The notes beneath the pieces were generated by a model. The model was not told where the DNA came from and did not search any database. It saw only the letters and a list, made by a program, of their open reading frames with translations. The position numbers and the translations under genes were made by a program. Source: QQVM01 sp964544885 (GTDB lineage: Bacteria > Bacteroidota > Bacteroidia > AKYH767-A > 2013-40CM-41-45). Taken from it: 64,000 bases of DNA. This document shows positions 27,242-36,467 of the stretch, in pieces (the stretch's first letter is position 1; every line of letters begins with the position of its first letter). The stretch covers positions 1 to 64,000 of the forward strand of contig CAZJDX010000017.1 of assembly GCA_964544885.1 (NCBI GenBank). Direction: 5' to 3'.

Positions 27242-29080
27242 TCAGTTCAGTATGTCTCCCCGCAAGGCCCTGAACCTTTTTCTGGCTTCCACCACATACA
27301 GACTGCCCGGATATTTTGCAAGCAGTTCCTGATAAAGTTCCATAGCTCTTGCTTTGTCCCCTTTTCTCACATCATACAACTCCGCCTTTCTGAACATGGC
27401 ATCGTCTGCCAGAATATCACCGGAATATTCAGCAAGTATTTTATCATACAGTGAATCTTCTTTCACCCAATCCCTTTTCATACCATAGATCTGAGCCATT
27501 TTATACCAGGCTTCATCGGAAAGGGTGTGACCGCTGAAATTCAACAGCAATGAGTCGAGAACAAGCAAAGCATCGTCATATTTATTACGGTAACTGAGAA
27601 GGTCTGCTTTGGAGTAAAGCATGAGTGCGTCCATTGTACTGTCATAACCCATATTATCCGAAATGAGCAGAGCCAGTGAAAGAGCATCATTTGCGATGAG
27701 TTGCGAAGTAGCCGATTTGAGGACATCAAGTTGTGCCTGTGCCCAGAGAAAATCGCCTCTGAAATAATCCAGTCTTGCATTCCTGAACTTTGCTTCCTGT
27801 CCAAGAGGATCGCTTTTAAAATCCTTGTCCACCTGCGCGTAAAGCAGATCAGAATCCCAAACGTTGCCTGTAAAGAGAAGGATGTCACCTAGTTCCAGTT
27901 TGCATTCGGCCTGAACCTGCCTGCTGATACCCGGATAATCGATGGCCGCGTCAAGGTCATTCATGGCGGAATCCGGCTCGTCAAGATAAAAAGCACGCAG
28001 ATGGGCAAGCCCTCTTATCAGGCCTGCGGTTTTCGCACTTCGACCGAGTTCTGAAAGAGTTGATTCATAATCCTGTTCAAGTTTTCTCAGATCTGCCACC
28101 GTATAATTATTACCGCTGGTGATCTTGCGGTTTGTCACATTCAGCAATTCCATTCTAGCCGTGATGTAATTGGGAGAAGAAGGCCCCTTGTCCACCACAT
28201 ACTGAAAGCCATTGATGGCTGTTTCGAAATCCGTGTTGGCGGCCGCCAGATTGCCCAGCGACAGAATGCGGTTTCCATCCTCCCTAAGTCGTTTATCCAA
28301 GGCCTTTGCCTGGATGAGGGCTGACTCAAAATCCTTTTGTTGTACGAATAACCAGATCAGCATTTCAGAAAAAGCGGTCAGTTCGGAATTTCGCTGTATT
28401 TTCCTCAGGAGAGAGGTACGCAGCAAATCGTTCTTCGTATTTTCAGGATCAAAACCAACCCTTGCCTGTAATATATTCAGCACATTCTGCTGAACCATTG
28501 GGTTATCGGCTACCGCGTCAAGATACTCATTGATCATGCTTTCAAAATCTCCCTTTTGAAAATAGATTTCAGCGGTCTCAAAGAAAAATCCGTATATGCC
28601 ACGCATCAGCTTTTTACCTTCCATGTATACCGCCAGCGCATTATCCCATTGCTGCCGCATTACAAAGGAATTGGCGAGTCCCATCACTACACCCTGTTCG
28701 GGACGAAGTGATTTTATTGCTTTGTCGTATTGCTGCCTGGCTTTGTCATTCTCACCCTGCTGCTGATAAACAAAACCGAGATCACTTATATAAGTAATAT
28801 TTTCGGGATTTTTCTTCGATATCTTTTTGATAAGTTTCTCCGCCCCGCTGTAATCTTTCATGGCAAGCAGGCAACGCAGATAATTCGGATAGGTGCCAAA
28901 GGGGTCTCTGTCTGAAAGTTTCTCATATAGTTCTGCGGCTTTCTCGTACTCCGCACTGGCCATATACTGATCTGCAAGTTGCCTGTCCTGCGATGGCTGC
29001 GCAATGAGCGGCAAGGAGAAGATTACCATTACTCCTGACAAAACCAGTATTCTCAGACCTGCCAATAATTTATTCATCAT
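27242..29080 (-). CDS. Secreted TPR-repeat protein
   Basis: A 612-residue protein with an N-terminal signal peptide (hydrophobic core, predicted cleavage after LIAQP). Tetratricopeptide-like helical repeats run through most of its length, for example the segments beginning DQYMASAEYEKAAELYEKL and ARQQYDKAIKSL. Near the C-terminus the repeats resemble the YbgF/BamD tol-pal type (ELYQELLAKYPGSLYVVEARKRFRAL). A scaffold or lipoprotein-partner role in the periplasm is likely, but the partner is unknown. It starts 20 bases after the serS stop, so it is probably co-transcribed with serS. Confidence 0.82.
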   Translation of the reverse strand: MMNKLLAGLRILVLSGVMVIFSLPLIAQPSQDRQLADQYMASAEYEKAAELYEKLSDRDPFGTYPNYLRCLLAMKDYSGAEKLIKKISKKNPENITYISDLGFVYQQQGENDKARQQYDKAIKSLRPEQGVVMGLANSFVMRQQWDNALAVYMEGKKLMRGIYGFFFETAEIYFQKGDFESMINEYLDAVADNPMVQQNVLNILQARVGFDPENTKNDLLRTSLLRKIQRNSELTAFSEMLIWLFVQQKDFESALIQAKALDKRLREDGNRILSLGNLAAANTDFETAINGFQYVVDKGPSSPNYITARMELLNVTNRKITSGNNYTVADLRKLEQDYESTLSELGRSAKTAGLIRGLAHLRAFYLDEPDSAMNDLDAAIDYPGISRQVQAECKLELGDILLFTGNVWDSDLLYAQVDKDFKSDPLGQEAKFRNARLDYFRGDFLWAQAQLDVLKSATSQLIANDALSLALLISDNMGYDSTMDALMLYSKADLLSYRNKYDDALLVLDSLLLNFSGHTLSDEAWYKMAQIYGMKRDWVKEDSLYDKILAEYSGDILADDAMFRKAELYDVRKGDKARAMELYQELLAKYPGSLYVVEARKRFRALRGDILN

Positions 29081-29100
29081 GATAAGATCAGTATAGAATT

Positions 29101-30372
29101 TCAGGATATGCTGTTGAAACCGGTATAAGACCGTATGGCATCCGGAATAAGAACGCCATTTTCTGACTGATTATTTTCAAGTAATGCGGCAACAATACGC
29201 GGGAGGGCAAGCGCGCTGCCATTCAGGGTATGGGCCAGTTGCGGCTTTTCCGTTCCGGACCGGAAACGCAGTTTCATGCGATTCGACTGGAAGGTTTCAA
29301 AGTTCGATACGGAACTTACTTCGAGCCATTTTTTCTGTGCCGCACTGAAGACTTCAAAATCATAGGTGAGGGCGGACGCAAAACTCATATCTCCGCCACA
29401 TAAACGAAGGATCCTGAATGGAAGTCCCAGCGATCGCAGCAAGGAGGAAACGTGTTCCACCATTTCATCCAATACCTCATAAGACCTGTCGGGATGTTGT
29501 ACCTGTACGATCTCCACCTTGTCGAACTGATGGAGGCGGTTCAGTCCTCTCACATCCTTTCCGTAACTTCCGGCTTCACGCCTGAAGCAAGGTGTATAGG
29601 CGCACATCTTCACCGGAAGTTCTTCCTGTTTTAAAATGACATCCCTGAGAATATTGGTGACAGGTACTTCGGCGGTAGGAATGAGGTAAAACTCATCAAG
29701 ACCTACATGATACATCTGGGAATCCTTATCCGGCAACTGACCGGTACCAAAGCCCGAATCTTTATTGATAAGAATGGGCGGCTGAATTTCTTTGTAGCCA
29801 GCTTCGATGGCCTTATCCAGAAAATAATTGATCAGAGCGCGCTGAAGTCTGGCCCCTTTCCCTTTGTAGACAGGAAATCCAGCACCGGTAAGCTTCACCC
29901 CCAGCTCAAAGTCAATGATGTCGTATTGTTCGCTAAGTTCCCAGTGCGCCTTTGCTTCTGCCGGAAGTTGTGGAATGCTCCCTTCCTGGTGCACCACTTC
30001 GTTATCCTGTGCGGTACGTCCTGCCGGTACATTCGCTGATGGCAGGTTAGGAAGCTTAACCAGTTCTTCCACCAGGTCCGATTCAAGTGAATTTAATTTC
30101 TCCTGCAATGACTGCGAGCTTTGTTTCAAGGCAGCGCTTTTGTTCTTCAGATCATCGGCTTCCGCCTTCATCCCTTTTTTATAGAGAATACCTACCTCTT
30201 TCGCAATATTGTTCTGTTGGTGCAACAAGGTATCCAGTTCATTCTGAACCTTTCTCCTGTCTTCATCTATATTCAGAATGAGTTTTATCTGTGCTGCGGC
30301 TTCATATTGCTTGATGGCAAGACGCCTTATAATTTCCCCGGGATTCTCCCTGATCACACTTAATTGAAGCAT
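29101..30372 (-). CDS. serS: Seryl-tRNA synthetase
   Basis: Charges tRNA-Ser with serine. The 423-residue class II enzyme has an N-terminal antiparallel coiled coil (about residues 25-110) that recognises the long variable arm. The catalytic core follows: motif 2 in TPCFRREAGSYGKDVRGLNRLHQFDKVE and motif 3 in HTLNGSALALPRIVAALLENNQ. Start and length are as in other bacteria. It heads the leftward group serS, TPR protein, DUF4286. Confidence 0.97.
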   Translation of the reverse strand: MLQLSVIRENPGEIIRRLAIKQYEAAAQIKLILNIDEDRRKVQNELDTLLHQQNNIAKEVGILYKKGMKAEADDLKNKSAALKQSSQSLQEKLNSLESDLVEELVKLPNLPSANVPAGRTAQDNEVVHQEGSIPQLPAEAKAHWELSEQYDIIDFELGVKLTGAGFPVYKGKGARLQRALINYFLDKAIEAGYKEIQPPILINKDSGFGTGQLPDKDSQMYHVGLDEFYLIPTAEVPVTNILRDVILKQEELPVKMCAYTPCFRREAGSYGKDVRGLNRLHQFDKVEIVQVQHPDRSYEVLDEMVEHVSSLLRSLGLPFRILRLCGGDMSFASALTYDFEVFSAAQKKWLEVSSVSNFETFQSNRMKLRFRSGTEKPQLAHTLNGSALALPRIVAALLENNQSENGVLIPDAIRSYTGFNSIS

Positions 30373-30472
30373 AGGTTCTAAATGAAATGTAAAAATACGC
30401 TTTTACCTTCGTATTTGTGATACTGAAAACAAGGTAGCGGTTTTAATACCGAAGGCAAGGCAATTCAATCCG

Positions 30473-31135
30473 TCACAGGTAGGTAGAGAGTACTTCTTCC
30501 TCCTTTTTCCTGCTAATAGCAGGGACCTGTGCCGATCCGGCAACATATCCGACGGGAATAAGCAGGAAGGCCTTCTCATTTTCAGGCCGGTTCAGAATAT
30601 CTTTCAGAAAATTCATCTGCCCGGGAGTATGTGTCAGCGCCGCAAGACCTGAATTATACAGTGCCATAAGTAAAAATCCGCAGGCAATACCGGTCGATTC
30701 CTGTACATAGTAGTTAGGATATTTTTCATTTTCCCTGATATCAAAAACCTTTTTGAATACAACAATTAGCCAGGGAGCCTTTTCAAGAAATGGCTTTTCC
30801 CAGGTAGTACCCATTGGTCTCAGGTCTTCAAGCCACTGATCAGTCATCCGTCCGTGATAACTTTTATATTCTTCCTCTTCGGCCGCCATCCTGATTCTGC
30901 GTTTGAGGGAAGGATCACCAACGATGCAAAACGACCAGGGTTGTTTATTGGCGCCTGAAGGGGCTGATGAAGCCGTCATGATAAAGTTCCGTATGACCTC
31001 CAGAGGGACTTCCCTTTCCGAAAAATCGCGGACGCTTCTTCGCTTTCCAGCCCATTCCAGAAAATCTCTGCTCTTTAACAGCATTTCCTCCTGACTTACT
31101 TCCGGGATCGAATAGGTAATAAATGGATATTGCAT
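30473..31135 (-). CDS. Nitroreductase-family flavoprotein, iodotyrosine deiodinase-like
   Basis: FMN-dependent flavoprotein of 220 residues. The N-terminal RRSVRDFSEREVP and the SSAPSGANKQPW stretch are nitroreductase-fold FMN contacts. The middle region closely resembles iodotyrosine deiodinase (IYD). Glu89, Tyr93 and Lys114 fall where IYD has its substrate-gripping Glu, Tyr and Lys (spacing E-x3-Y, then K in TWEK). Bacterial IYD relatives, including one from the Bacteroidota genus Haliscomenobacter, are known to dehalogenate halotyrosines. From sequence I infer the same subfamily; activity is untested. It is a single leftward gene. Confidence 0.82.
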   Translation of the reverse strand: MQYPFITYSIPEVSQEEMLLKSRDFLEWAGKRRSVRDFSEREVPLEVIRNFIMTASSAPSGANKQPWSFCIVGDPSLKRRIRMAAEEEEYKSYHGRMTDQWLEDLRPMGTTWEKPFLEKAPWLIVVFKKVFDIRENEKYPNYYVQESTGIACGFLLMALYNSGLAALTHTPGQMNFLKDILNRPENEKAFLLIPVGYVAGSAQVPAISRKKEEEVLSTYL

Positions 31136-31437
31136 CTGTTTTTAAAATTAGATTTCTGTATAATGAGCCCTTAAAGTGCATCTTGCGTTAGAGCTCAGGA
31201 ATTATTGTGTTAGACAAAGCCGAGAGGATTAAGACAAGATACCACTCTTTGAAAAGGAAAAAGGCCTCTGGCAAGAGTACATCAGTCATTAGTGCTATAA
31301 GATTAGTGGCGCCTGCCAGTGTCATTCCCTGCAGTCGCTTCTTTATCCTGCCCTAAAGATAGTATGTCGCGGAATGGATACATAAAACAGGAAAAATTAA
31401 TATATTGTTATTCTATAAATGATTACAAGACAATCTC
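31136..31437. other. Divergent intergenic region
   Basis: No gene, hairpin or repeat stands out between the divergent nitroreductase and DUF2461 genes. It must contain both promoters, but no exact TAnnTTTG element was found on either strand. Confidence 0.35.
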
Positions 31438-32097
31438 ATGATCTCACCTGCCACGCTAAAATTTCTGTCGAGCCTTAAAAAGAACAATAATAAAGATTGG
31501 TTTGACAAGCACAAGAATGACTATCTCTCTGCCAAAGCAAATATGGAAATGACTGTCGCTGAATTTATCGGCTCGATTGCAAAATTTGATAAGGCCATTG
31601 CCGGTCTGGATCCGGCAAAATGTCTTTTCAGAATCTATAAAGATGTTCGATTTTCCAAGGATAAAAGTCCGTATAAAACAAATTTAGGCGCCAGCATCAA
31701 CCCAAATGGAAAGCAGAAAGTGGAACCGGTTTATTACCTGCATATTGAGCCTGGAAATTCATTTATAGCCGGAGGTATGTGGATGCCTCCTGCTGAAGAA
31801 CTGAAAAAGATAAGACAGGAAATAGATTATAATGGCAAAGTCTTAAAAAAAATACTTGGAAACGACGTATTTAAAAAACAATTCGGGGGACTATCGGCGG
31901 AATATAAATTAAAGACAACACCCAAAGGTTATGACAAGAATCATCCGGATATTGAATTGTTACGGCATACCAGTTACATTGTTTGGGCAAAACTGAGTGA
32001 TAAGTTGATTTGTTCAAAAGCCTTGCACAAAGACCTTGCACAGAAAGCAAAGCTCATAAAGCCTTTTCTTGATTTTCTAAGAGTGGCGCTTAGTTGA
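31438..32097 (+). CDS. DUF2461 / TIGR02453 family protein
   Basis: A 219-residue cytoplasmic protein of the DUF2461 family. It shows the family hallmarks FLSSLKKNNNKDWFDKHK near the N-terminus, then FRIYKDVRFSKDKSPYKTN and a YYLHIEPGNSFIAGGMWMP segment. The family is widespread in bacteria and fungi and has no established function. It is a single gene, converging with the GIN-domain gene across about 330 non-coding bases. Confidence 0.9.
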   Translation: MISPATLKFLSSLKKNNNKDWFDKHKNDYLSAKANMEMTVAEFIGSIAKFDKAIAGLDPAKCLFRIYKDVRFSKDKSPYKTNLGASINPNGKQKVEPVYYLHIEPGNSFIAGGMWMPPAEELKKIRQEIDYNGKVLKKILGNDVFKKQFGGLSAEYKLKTTPKGYDKNHPDIELLRHTSYIVWAKLSDKLICSKALHKDLAQKAKLIKPFLDFLRVALS

Positions 32098-32311
32098 GGA
32101 AAATACTATCAGCTTCTGAAAGGATATCAATCTCTGATAACAGGGTTGATGAAAGAAGTGTATGAGAACTCGCGGAGAATTTTATCCCGCTTTGTTTTCT
32201 AAAACCAATGCGGCATTGAACCAGAAAGGTATTGAGGGCAACAGGTATTTTGCGGATAAGTTCAATGATCGATGGCACCTGACTGATCGAATTCGGAATT
32301 ACTTGTTTGAT
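32098..32311. other. Convergent intergenic region after the DUF2461 gene
   Basis: No gene is supported. It leads into the terminator at 32312-32346. Short open frames here have no family resemblance. Confidence 0.35.
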
Positions 32312-32346
32312 AAAAAAATACCCACACAATGTTTGTGCAGGTATTT
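32312..32346 (-). terminator. Terminator for the GIN-domain gene
   Basis: Read leftward, AAATACC pairs with GGTATTT, with an inner CACA/TGTG pairing, and is followed by a run of seven T. It lies about 80 bases after the GIN-domain stop codon. Confidence 0.8.
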
Positions 32347-32424
32347 GTCCTCCGGATTTTACGATGTTTAACCAAAACAAAATTTCCCCGTCGGATCTCT
32401 TTTCCCGGTACTATATCAGACCTC

Positions 32425-32892
32425 TTAGTGAAGGTGATTCATTCCAATTGTAGCGGACCTGGATTTAAGCGCGCGTACATCAAGATTTACTGCGGCACCT
32501 TCTTCGGCGCGTATTTTCAGCATATCGGTATCAATGTATCCGCTGGCGCTTACTTTCGTATTGCCTTTAACATAAAGTGAGGCAAGTTCCTTCACACCAA
32601 CTTCTATCCTGGTTTTCTTCCCTTTCCTGTCTTTGTTGTTGGTCTGAATAATAAACAGGGTATCATTCTTCAGAAGCGTTGTCATATTCATCAGCTGATC
32701 GTTGGTTCCTTCAAGAGTGATCTCAAATTTTGCGGTTGGAACCAATACAAGTTCAGCATCGCCTTGCATCATGATTGAATGATAAGGCTGGGATGTTCGA
32801 ACTTCCGAGAGTAAAGCGCTCCCTGCGCTTGCATGTTTTGTGAATGCGAATGAACACAAAACAAATGCCAGAATGGCTTGGATCTTTTTCAT
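32425..32892 (-). CDS. Secreted GIN-domain (DUF2807) protein
   Basis: A 155-residue exported protein: signal peptide ending around KHASA, then repeated short beta strands typical of the DUF2807 head domain (SIMMQGDAELVLVP, then LKNDTLFIIQTN, then LASLYVKGNTKVSASG). Family members form a beta-helix-like fold and are abundant in Bacteroidota; function is unknown. At 155 residues it is shorter than most family members, so it may be a reduced copy. It lies downstream of a TonB receptor gene, with a 177-base gap. Confidence 0.78.
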   Translation of the reverse strand: MKKIQAILAFVLCSFAFTKHASAGSALLSEVRTSQPYHSIMMQGDAELVLVPTAKFEITLEGTNDQLMNMTTLLKNDTLFIIQTNNKDRKGKKTRIEVGVKELASLYVKGNTKVSASGYIDTDMLKIRAEEGAAVNLDVRALKSRSATIGMNHLH

Positions 32893-33069
32893 GTGATTAT
32901 TATTTGCATGTGAAACATAAACTGTATATGCAAATATCGAAGGATCAACCGGAATATTTTACTGAAGGAGTCCTGAGAACATCACATTTAGGATGGCCTT
33001 AACAAAGTTTAGGATAATTTAACCAAATATCTTCAGTGATGTAGGTAGAACCCGCATCAAATCCAAAGC

Positions 33070-35442
33070 TCAAAATGTAAGTCGATACAGGGGAACAGGG
33101 AAAAGTCCGAGCTGATATTCCGTTTTCACCTTGCCGGTTTTCGGATCATAAATCTCCTGCCATATATTCTGTGTATTAAAAACATTGTCGATATCAAGCG
33201 ACAGCTCGTGGGTAGCTCGTTTCCTGTTCAGCCGGTAGCTTATCTTAATGTCCGTTCTGAAATAGTCCTTTCTCCTTGCTTCGTAGGCTCTTGAGTAATC
33301 GAACCTGGTCTCGCCCAGTCTCCCGGATTCAATCATATCAATAGGTATATACCTTTTCCCACCCGCATAGGTGGTCCTGAAGTTGAATCCGATCACATTC
33401 TTTCCCCTTATGGTCCACTCCTTACCTGCCAGCGCATTCAGGGTAAAATTACCATTGAATGCCGTGTTCCTCTCTACCCCGTCACTTCCACGGTACTTAG
33501 ATTCGAATAAGGAACCCGTGATCAGGAAATAATATCCCTGACTGTAAAATTTCTCAAGAGTGAGTTCAACTCCATAATTCTTTCCTGTCCCTCCATTGAA
33601 AAGACTGTCAACACCGCCAATTCCAAAATCAGCACCTTCATTAAGAATCGAATACCAGGTCGGCCGCATCTCAATGGGTATATTTTTCAGGTCCTGAAAG
33701 TATGTCTCCGCCTTCACTCTCATATTCTTTCCAAGAGATTTATCAAAGGCAAGAACATAGTGAATACTCTTATTAAGCCCAAGGTCACGGTTGGTTTCGG
33801 TGTAGCTTCCGTTCTCCAGGTAAGTTTTCTGAAGATAAATATACATAGGTTGCAACTGGCTGTGAAAGCCCGCTCCGGCGCTGAGGGATTGTCCCTCTTT
33901 CATCTCCCAACGCAAACCCATACGGGGTTCAATAGCGTAGGTATTGTTGAGCATAAATTGCTGATAATGAAGACCGGCATTAAGACTAAGCTGATCGCTG
34001 AATTTATGCTGCAACTGGGTATATGCCTGGAGTAAGAAACTGCCATCCTCAAAGTCGGTATACTTCTGCCAGTGATCGTGTTCGAAAGAACTGTCGCGAT
34101 ACGCATACTGATAGCGATCAAGAATAATTCCGGCCTTAAGATAATCCCTGGAACTGAATTTCTTGTTCCAGCTGTAGTTGACGGAATATCTCTGCTGGTT
34201 AGAATTGTTCCGGTAAACAGGAAAGGGGGTATTATCCGTTTCACTGATGGAATCCACCTTATAATCTTCTCCCGAAGTGCTTGCCGACAGACTTAGTTTA
34301 GAATAGGTGGTGGAGTTGAAAAAGTAAGTGTGCTGCAGACCGATTACTCCCATGTTATTTCCAAAGTACCCGTTTTGACGTTCATCGTCGGTATACAGAT
34401 CAGTGGCAGTCGTATCTCTGTCTTTATCCAGCACATCTACATCACTGATCCCGCCAATTCCATAGATGGTGAACCTGCCTGCCCTTGAATTGGGAAAATT
34501 AATATTAAAGGACAAGTCCTGATATGCAGGCACAGCGGCTCCTGCGCCGAAATCGATACCAACCGCTTTGAATACTCCGAGCGTTGAGTAACGGTAGTTC
34601 ACAAGATAGGACGCTCCGCCCTTTTGTCCGATTGGACCTTCCGCGCCGAACTCAAAACCATTGAAACCAAGCTGCGCCAGGTACTCTCTCTTCTCATTAT
34701 TGCCGGTACGCATCTGAAGATCGAATACTCCGGCAAGCGCGTTACCGTATTCAGCAGGAAAAGCAGAGGTCATGAAATCAGACTTATCCAACAGGTTATT
34801 ATTGAGAATGCTTATTGGCCCTCCTGTGGTTCCAATGGATCCGAAGTGATTCGGATTAGGAATCTCCATTCCGTTAAGTCTCCATAAGAGGCCGAGCGGC
34901 GAATTTCCCCGGATGATGATGTCGTTTCGCGCATCATTGGCCCCGCTCACGCCGGCATAATTGGCAGCCATTCTGGAAGGATCATTCAGGCTGCCCGCAT
35001 ACCGTGAAGTTTCTTCAACTGTAAAGGAGCGGGCGCTGACAGTTGACATTTCATTATTCGCGCGATCTTTCTGGCGTTCTGCAACAATAGTGACCTCCCT
35101 TCCCTGTACAACCGATTGTTCGAGTTCAATTTCAAGAACCACTTCCTTGCCTGATGTCAGTATGACCGGTATTGTCGCTTCCTTATACCCAACAAAAGTC
35201 ACCCTCAGAAATCTTCTTCCCAGCGGAACATTCTCAAGCCGGAACTTGCCATCAAGATCACAGACAGCGCCATTGGTGCTGACAGAATCCAGTAATAATA
35301 CGGCTGCACCTGTAAGTTTCTCCTGGCTAACCTTATCCGTAACAGTACCCCTGATAACCTGAACTGGTAGTTGCGCATTTGAATCAACCGGAATCGCGAA
35401 TATGAAGAATGGAATTAATAAGATGAACAAGAACTTTGACAT
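33070..35442 (-). CDS. TonB-dependent outer-membrane receptor with carboxypeptidase-like domain
   Basis: A 790-residue outer-membrane receptor. After the signal peptide there is a CarboxypepD_reg-like domain (about residues 30-115, IRGTVTDKVSQEKLTGAAV...). It is followed by a TonB plug (about 140-240, with IIIRGNSPLGLLWRLNGMEIP) and a 22-strand barrel ending in an aromatic strand, VPLYRLTF. No SusD-type partner lies next to it. It is therefore not a classical polysaccharide-utilisation pair and could import metal chelates, peptides or another ligand. A TAATTTTG element about 80 bases upstream may be its -7 box. Confidence 0.9.
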   Translation of the reverse strand: MSKFLFILLIPFFIFAIPVDSNAQLPVQVIRGTVTDKVSQEKLTGAAVLLLDSVSTNGAVCDLDGKFRLENVPLGRRFLRVTFVGYKEATIPVILTSGKEVVLEIELEQSVVQGREVTIVAERQKDRANNEMSTVSARSFTVEETSRYAGSLNDPSRMAANYAGVSGANDARNDIIIRGNSPLGLLWRLNGMEIPNPNHFGSIGTTGGPISILNNNLLDKSDFMTSAFPAEYGNALAGVFDLQMRTGNNEKREYLAQLGFNGFEFGAEGPIGQKGGASYLVNYRYSTLGVFKAVGIDFGAGAAVPAYQDLSFNINFPNSRAGRFTIYGIGGISDVDVLDKDRDTTATDLYTDDERQNGYFGNNMGVIGLQHTYFFNSTTYSKLSLSASTSGEDYKVDSISETDNTPFPVYRNNSNQQRYSVNYSWNKKFSSRDYLKAGIILDRYQYAYRDSSFEHDHWQKYTDFEDGSFLLQAYTQLQHKFSDQLSLNAGLHYQQFMLNNTYAIEPRMGLRWEMKEGQSLSAGAGFHSQLQPMYIYLQKTYLENGSYTETNRDLGLNKSIHYVLAFDKSLGKNMRVKAETYFQDLKNIPIEMRPTWYSILNEGADFGIGGVDSLFNGGTGKNYGVELTLEKFYSQGYYFLITGSLFESKYRGSDGVERNTAFNGNFTLNALAGKEWTIRGKNVIGFNFRTTYAGGKRYIPIDMIESGRLGETRFDYSRAYEARRKDYFRTDIKISYRLNRKRATHELSLDIDNVFNTQNIWQEIYDPKTGKVKTEYQLGLFPVPLYRLTF

Positions 35443-35574
35443 AACTGGATTGAACGATTTGAAAGAGACCTGGTAAATATTTCCGTTTGTAACGTGAGGC
35501 GTATGGGTTTATTCAATAAAGACAAAATTAAACCGGCCCCTTGAGTATTGATTTTGATTTCATATCAGATCATA

Positions 35575-35609
35575 AAAAAGAGGCAGTGAAAAAATCTCAC
35601 TGCCTCTTT
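35575..35609 (-). terminator. Terminator after rpmA
   Basis: Read leftward: AAAGAGGCAGTGA, loop GATTTTT, TCACTGCCTCTTT, followed by more T. The 13-base perfect stem is among the strongest in the window. It may also stop traffic from the TonB side. Confidence 0.93.
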
Positions 35610-35628
35610 CTTGTATACGATAAATGTC

Positions 35629-35895
35629 TTATGCTTCAGCCTGTACAGGATTAACATAAACATAACTCTTTGAATTCAGTTTCTTGCGAAACTCAACTTT
35701 ACCATCAACCAGGGCATAGAGCGTATGGTCCTTTCCGATGCCTACATTATTACCCGGAAAATGCTTCGTACCACGCTGACGTACAATGATATTACCGGCA
35801 ACGGCATGTTGTCCGCCAAATATTTTAATTCCGAGCCTTTTACTGTGCGACTCGCGACCGTTTCTTGAACTACCAACACCTTTTTTGTGTGCCAT
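35629..35895 (-). CDS. rpmA: 50S ribosomal protein L27
   Basis: Large-subunit protein near the peptidyl-transferase centre. The 88 residues start MAHKKGVGSSRNGRESHSKRLG and carry GNIIVRQRGTKHFPGNNVGIGKDHTLYAL, both highly conserved. The N-terminus follows the initiator directly, without the cleaved extension found in Firmicutes. Second gene of the rplU-rpmA operon, 36 bases after rplU. Confidence 0.98.
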   Translation of the reverse strand: MAHKKGVGSSRNGRESHSKRLGIKIFGGQHAVAGNIIVRQRGTKHFPGNNVGIGKDHTLYALVDGKVEFRKKLNSKSYVYVNPVQAEA

Positions 35896-35931
35896 CGTAT
35901 TCTGTTTTTAATGTTTTGAAATCAAAATGGA

Positions 35932-36243
35932 TCAGGCCTTGATCCCGTCTATTACAATTTTCGTCAGATTCTGACGGTGACCACTTTGTTTCTGAAAGCC
36001 TTTGCGACGTTTCTTTTTAAAGATAATCACTTTATCGCCACGGAGATGATTTACAATTTTCGCAGTCACACTTGCTCCTTTGATAATCGGAGCGCCTACT
36101 TTCACCTTACCATTGTCATCAACCAGAACTACGTCATTGAACTCCAGCTTCTTTCCATCTTCACCGGGAAGACGGTTAACGATGATGCTCTGGTCTTTCT
36201 GAACCTTGAACTGCTGGCCGGCTATATTTACAATCGCGTACAT
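35932..36243 (-). CDS. rplU: 50S ribosomal protein L21
   Basis: Large-subunit ribosomal protein of 103 residues starting MYAIVNIAGQQFKVQKDQ and ending in the conserved KKRRKGFQKQSGHRQNLTKI stretch. First gene of the rplU-rpmA operon, driven by the near-perfect promoter at 36293-36323. Its transcript should begin with a short hairpin (CCTTAAAATTAAGG, 36275-36288). Confidence 0.98.
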   Translation of the reverse strand: MYAIVNIAGQQFKVQKDQSIIVNRLPGEDGKKLEFNDVVLVDDNGKVKVGAPIIKGASVTAKIVNHLRGDKVIIFKKKRRKGFQKQSGHRQNLTKIVIDGIKA

Positions 36244-36292
36244 TTTAATTGAAATTAGGGTTTCTCTTATTCTTCCTTAATTTTAAGGGATG

Positions 36293-36323
36293 CAAAGATA
36301 ATTATCCTTTTGTCAAAAACAAA
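36293..36323 (-). promoter_or_regulatory. Consensus Bacteroidota promoter for rplU-rpmA
   Basis: Read leftward: TTTG at 36323-36320, a 19-base spacer, then TATCTTTG at 36300-36293. Both boxes and the spacing match the published Bacteroidota consensus (TTTG, about 19 bases, TAnnTTTG). The predicted start lies about 44 bases before the rplU ATG. This is the best reference promoter in the window. Confidence 0.88.
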
Positions 36324-36467
36324 GGCTTTTTAATGGATATTTAGCTTTAATACATAAAAAACGAAGAAAAAACGAGGTTTTATCTAAAACCGGAAAACGG
36401 CAAATGGCCGTTCAGGAGGGTTGGCACCAACAAGGCAGGCTAAGCATGGCTGCATTACCTTTAGGGC

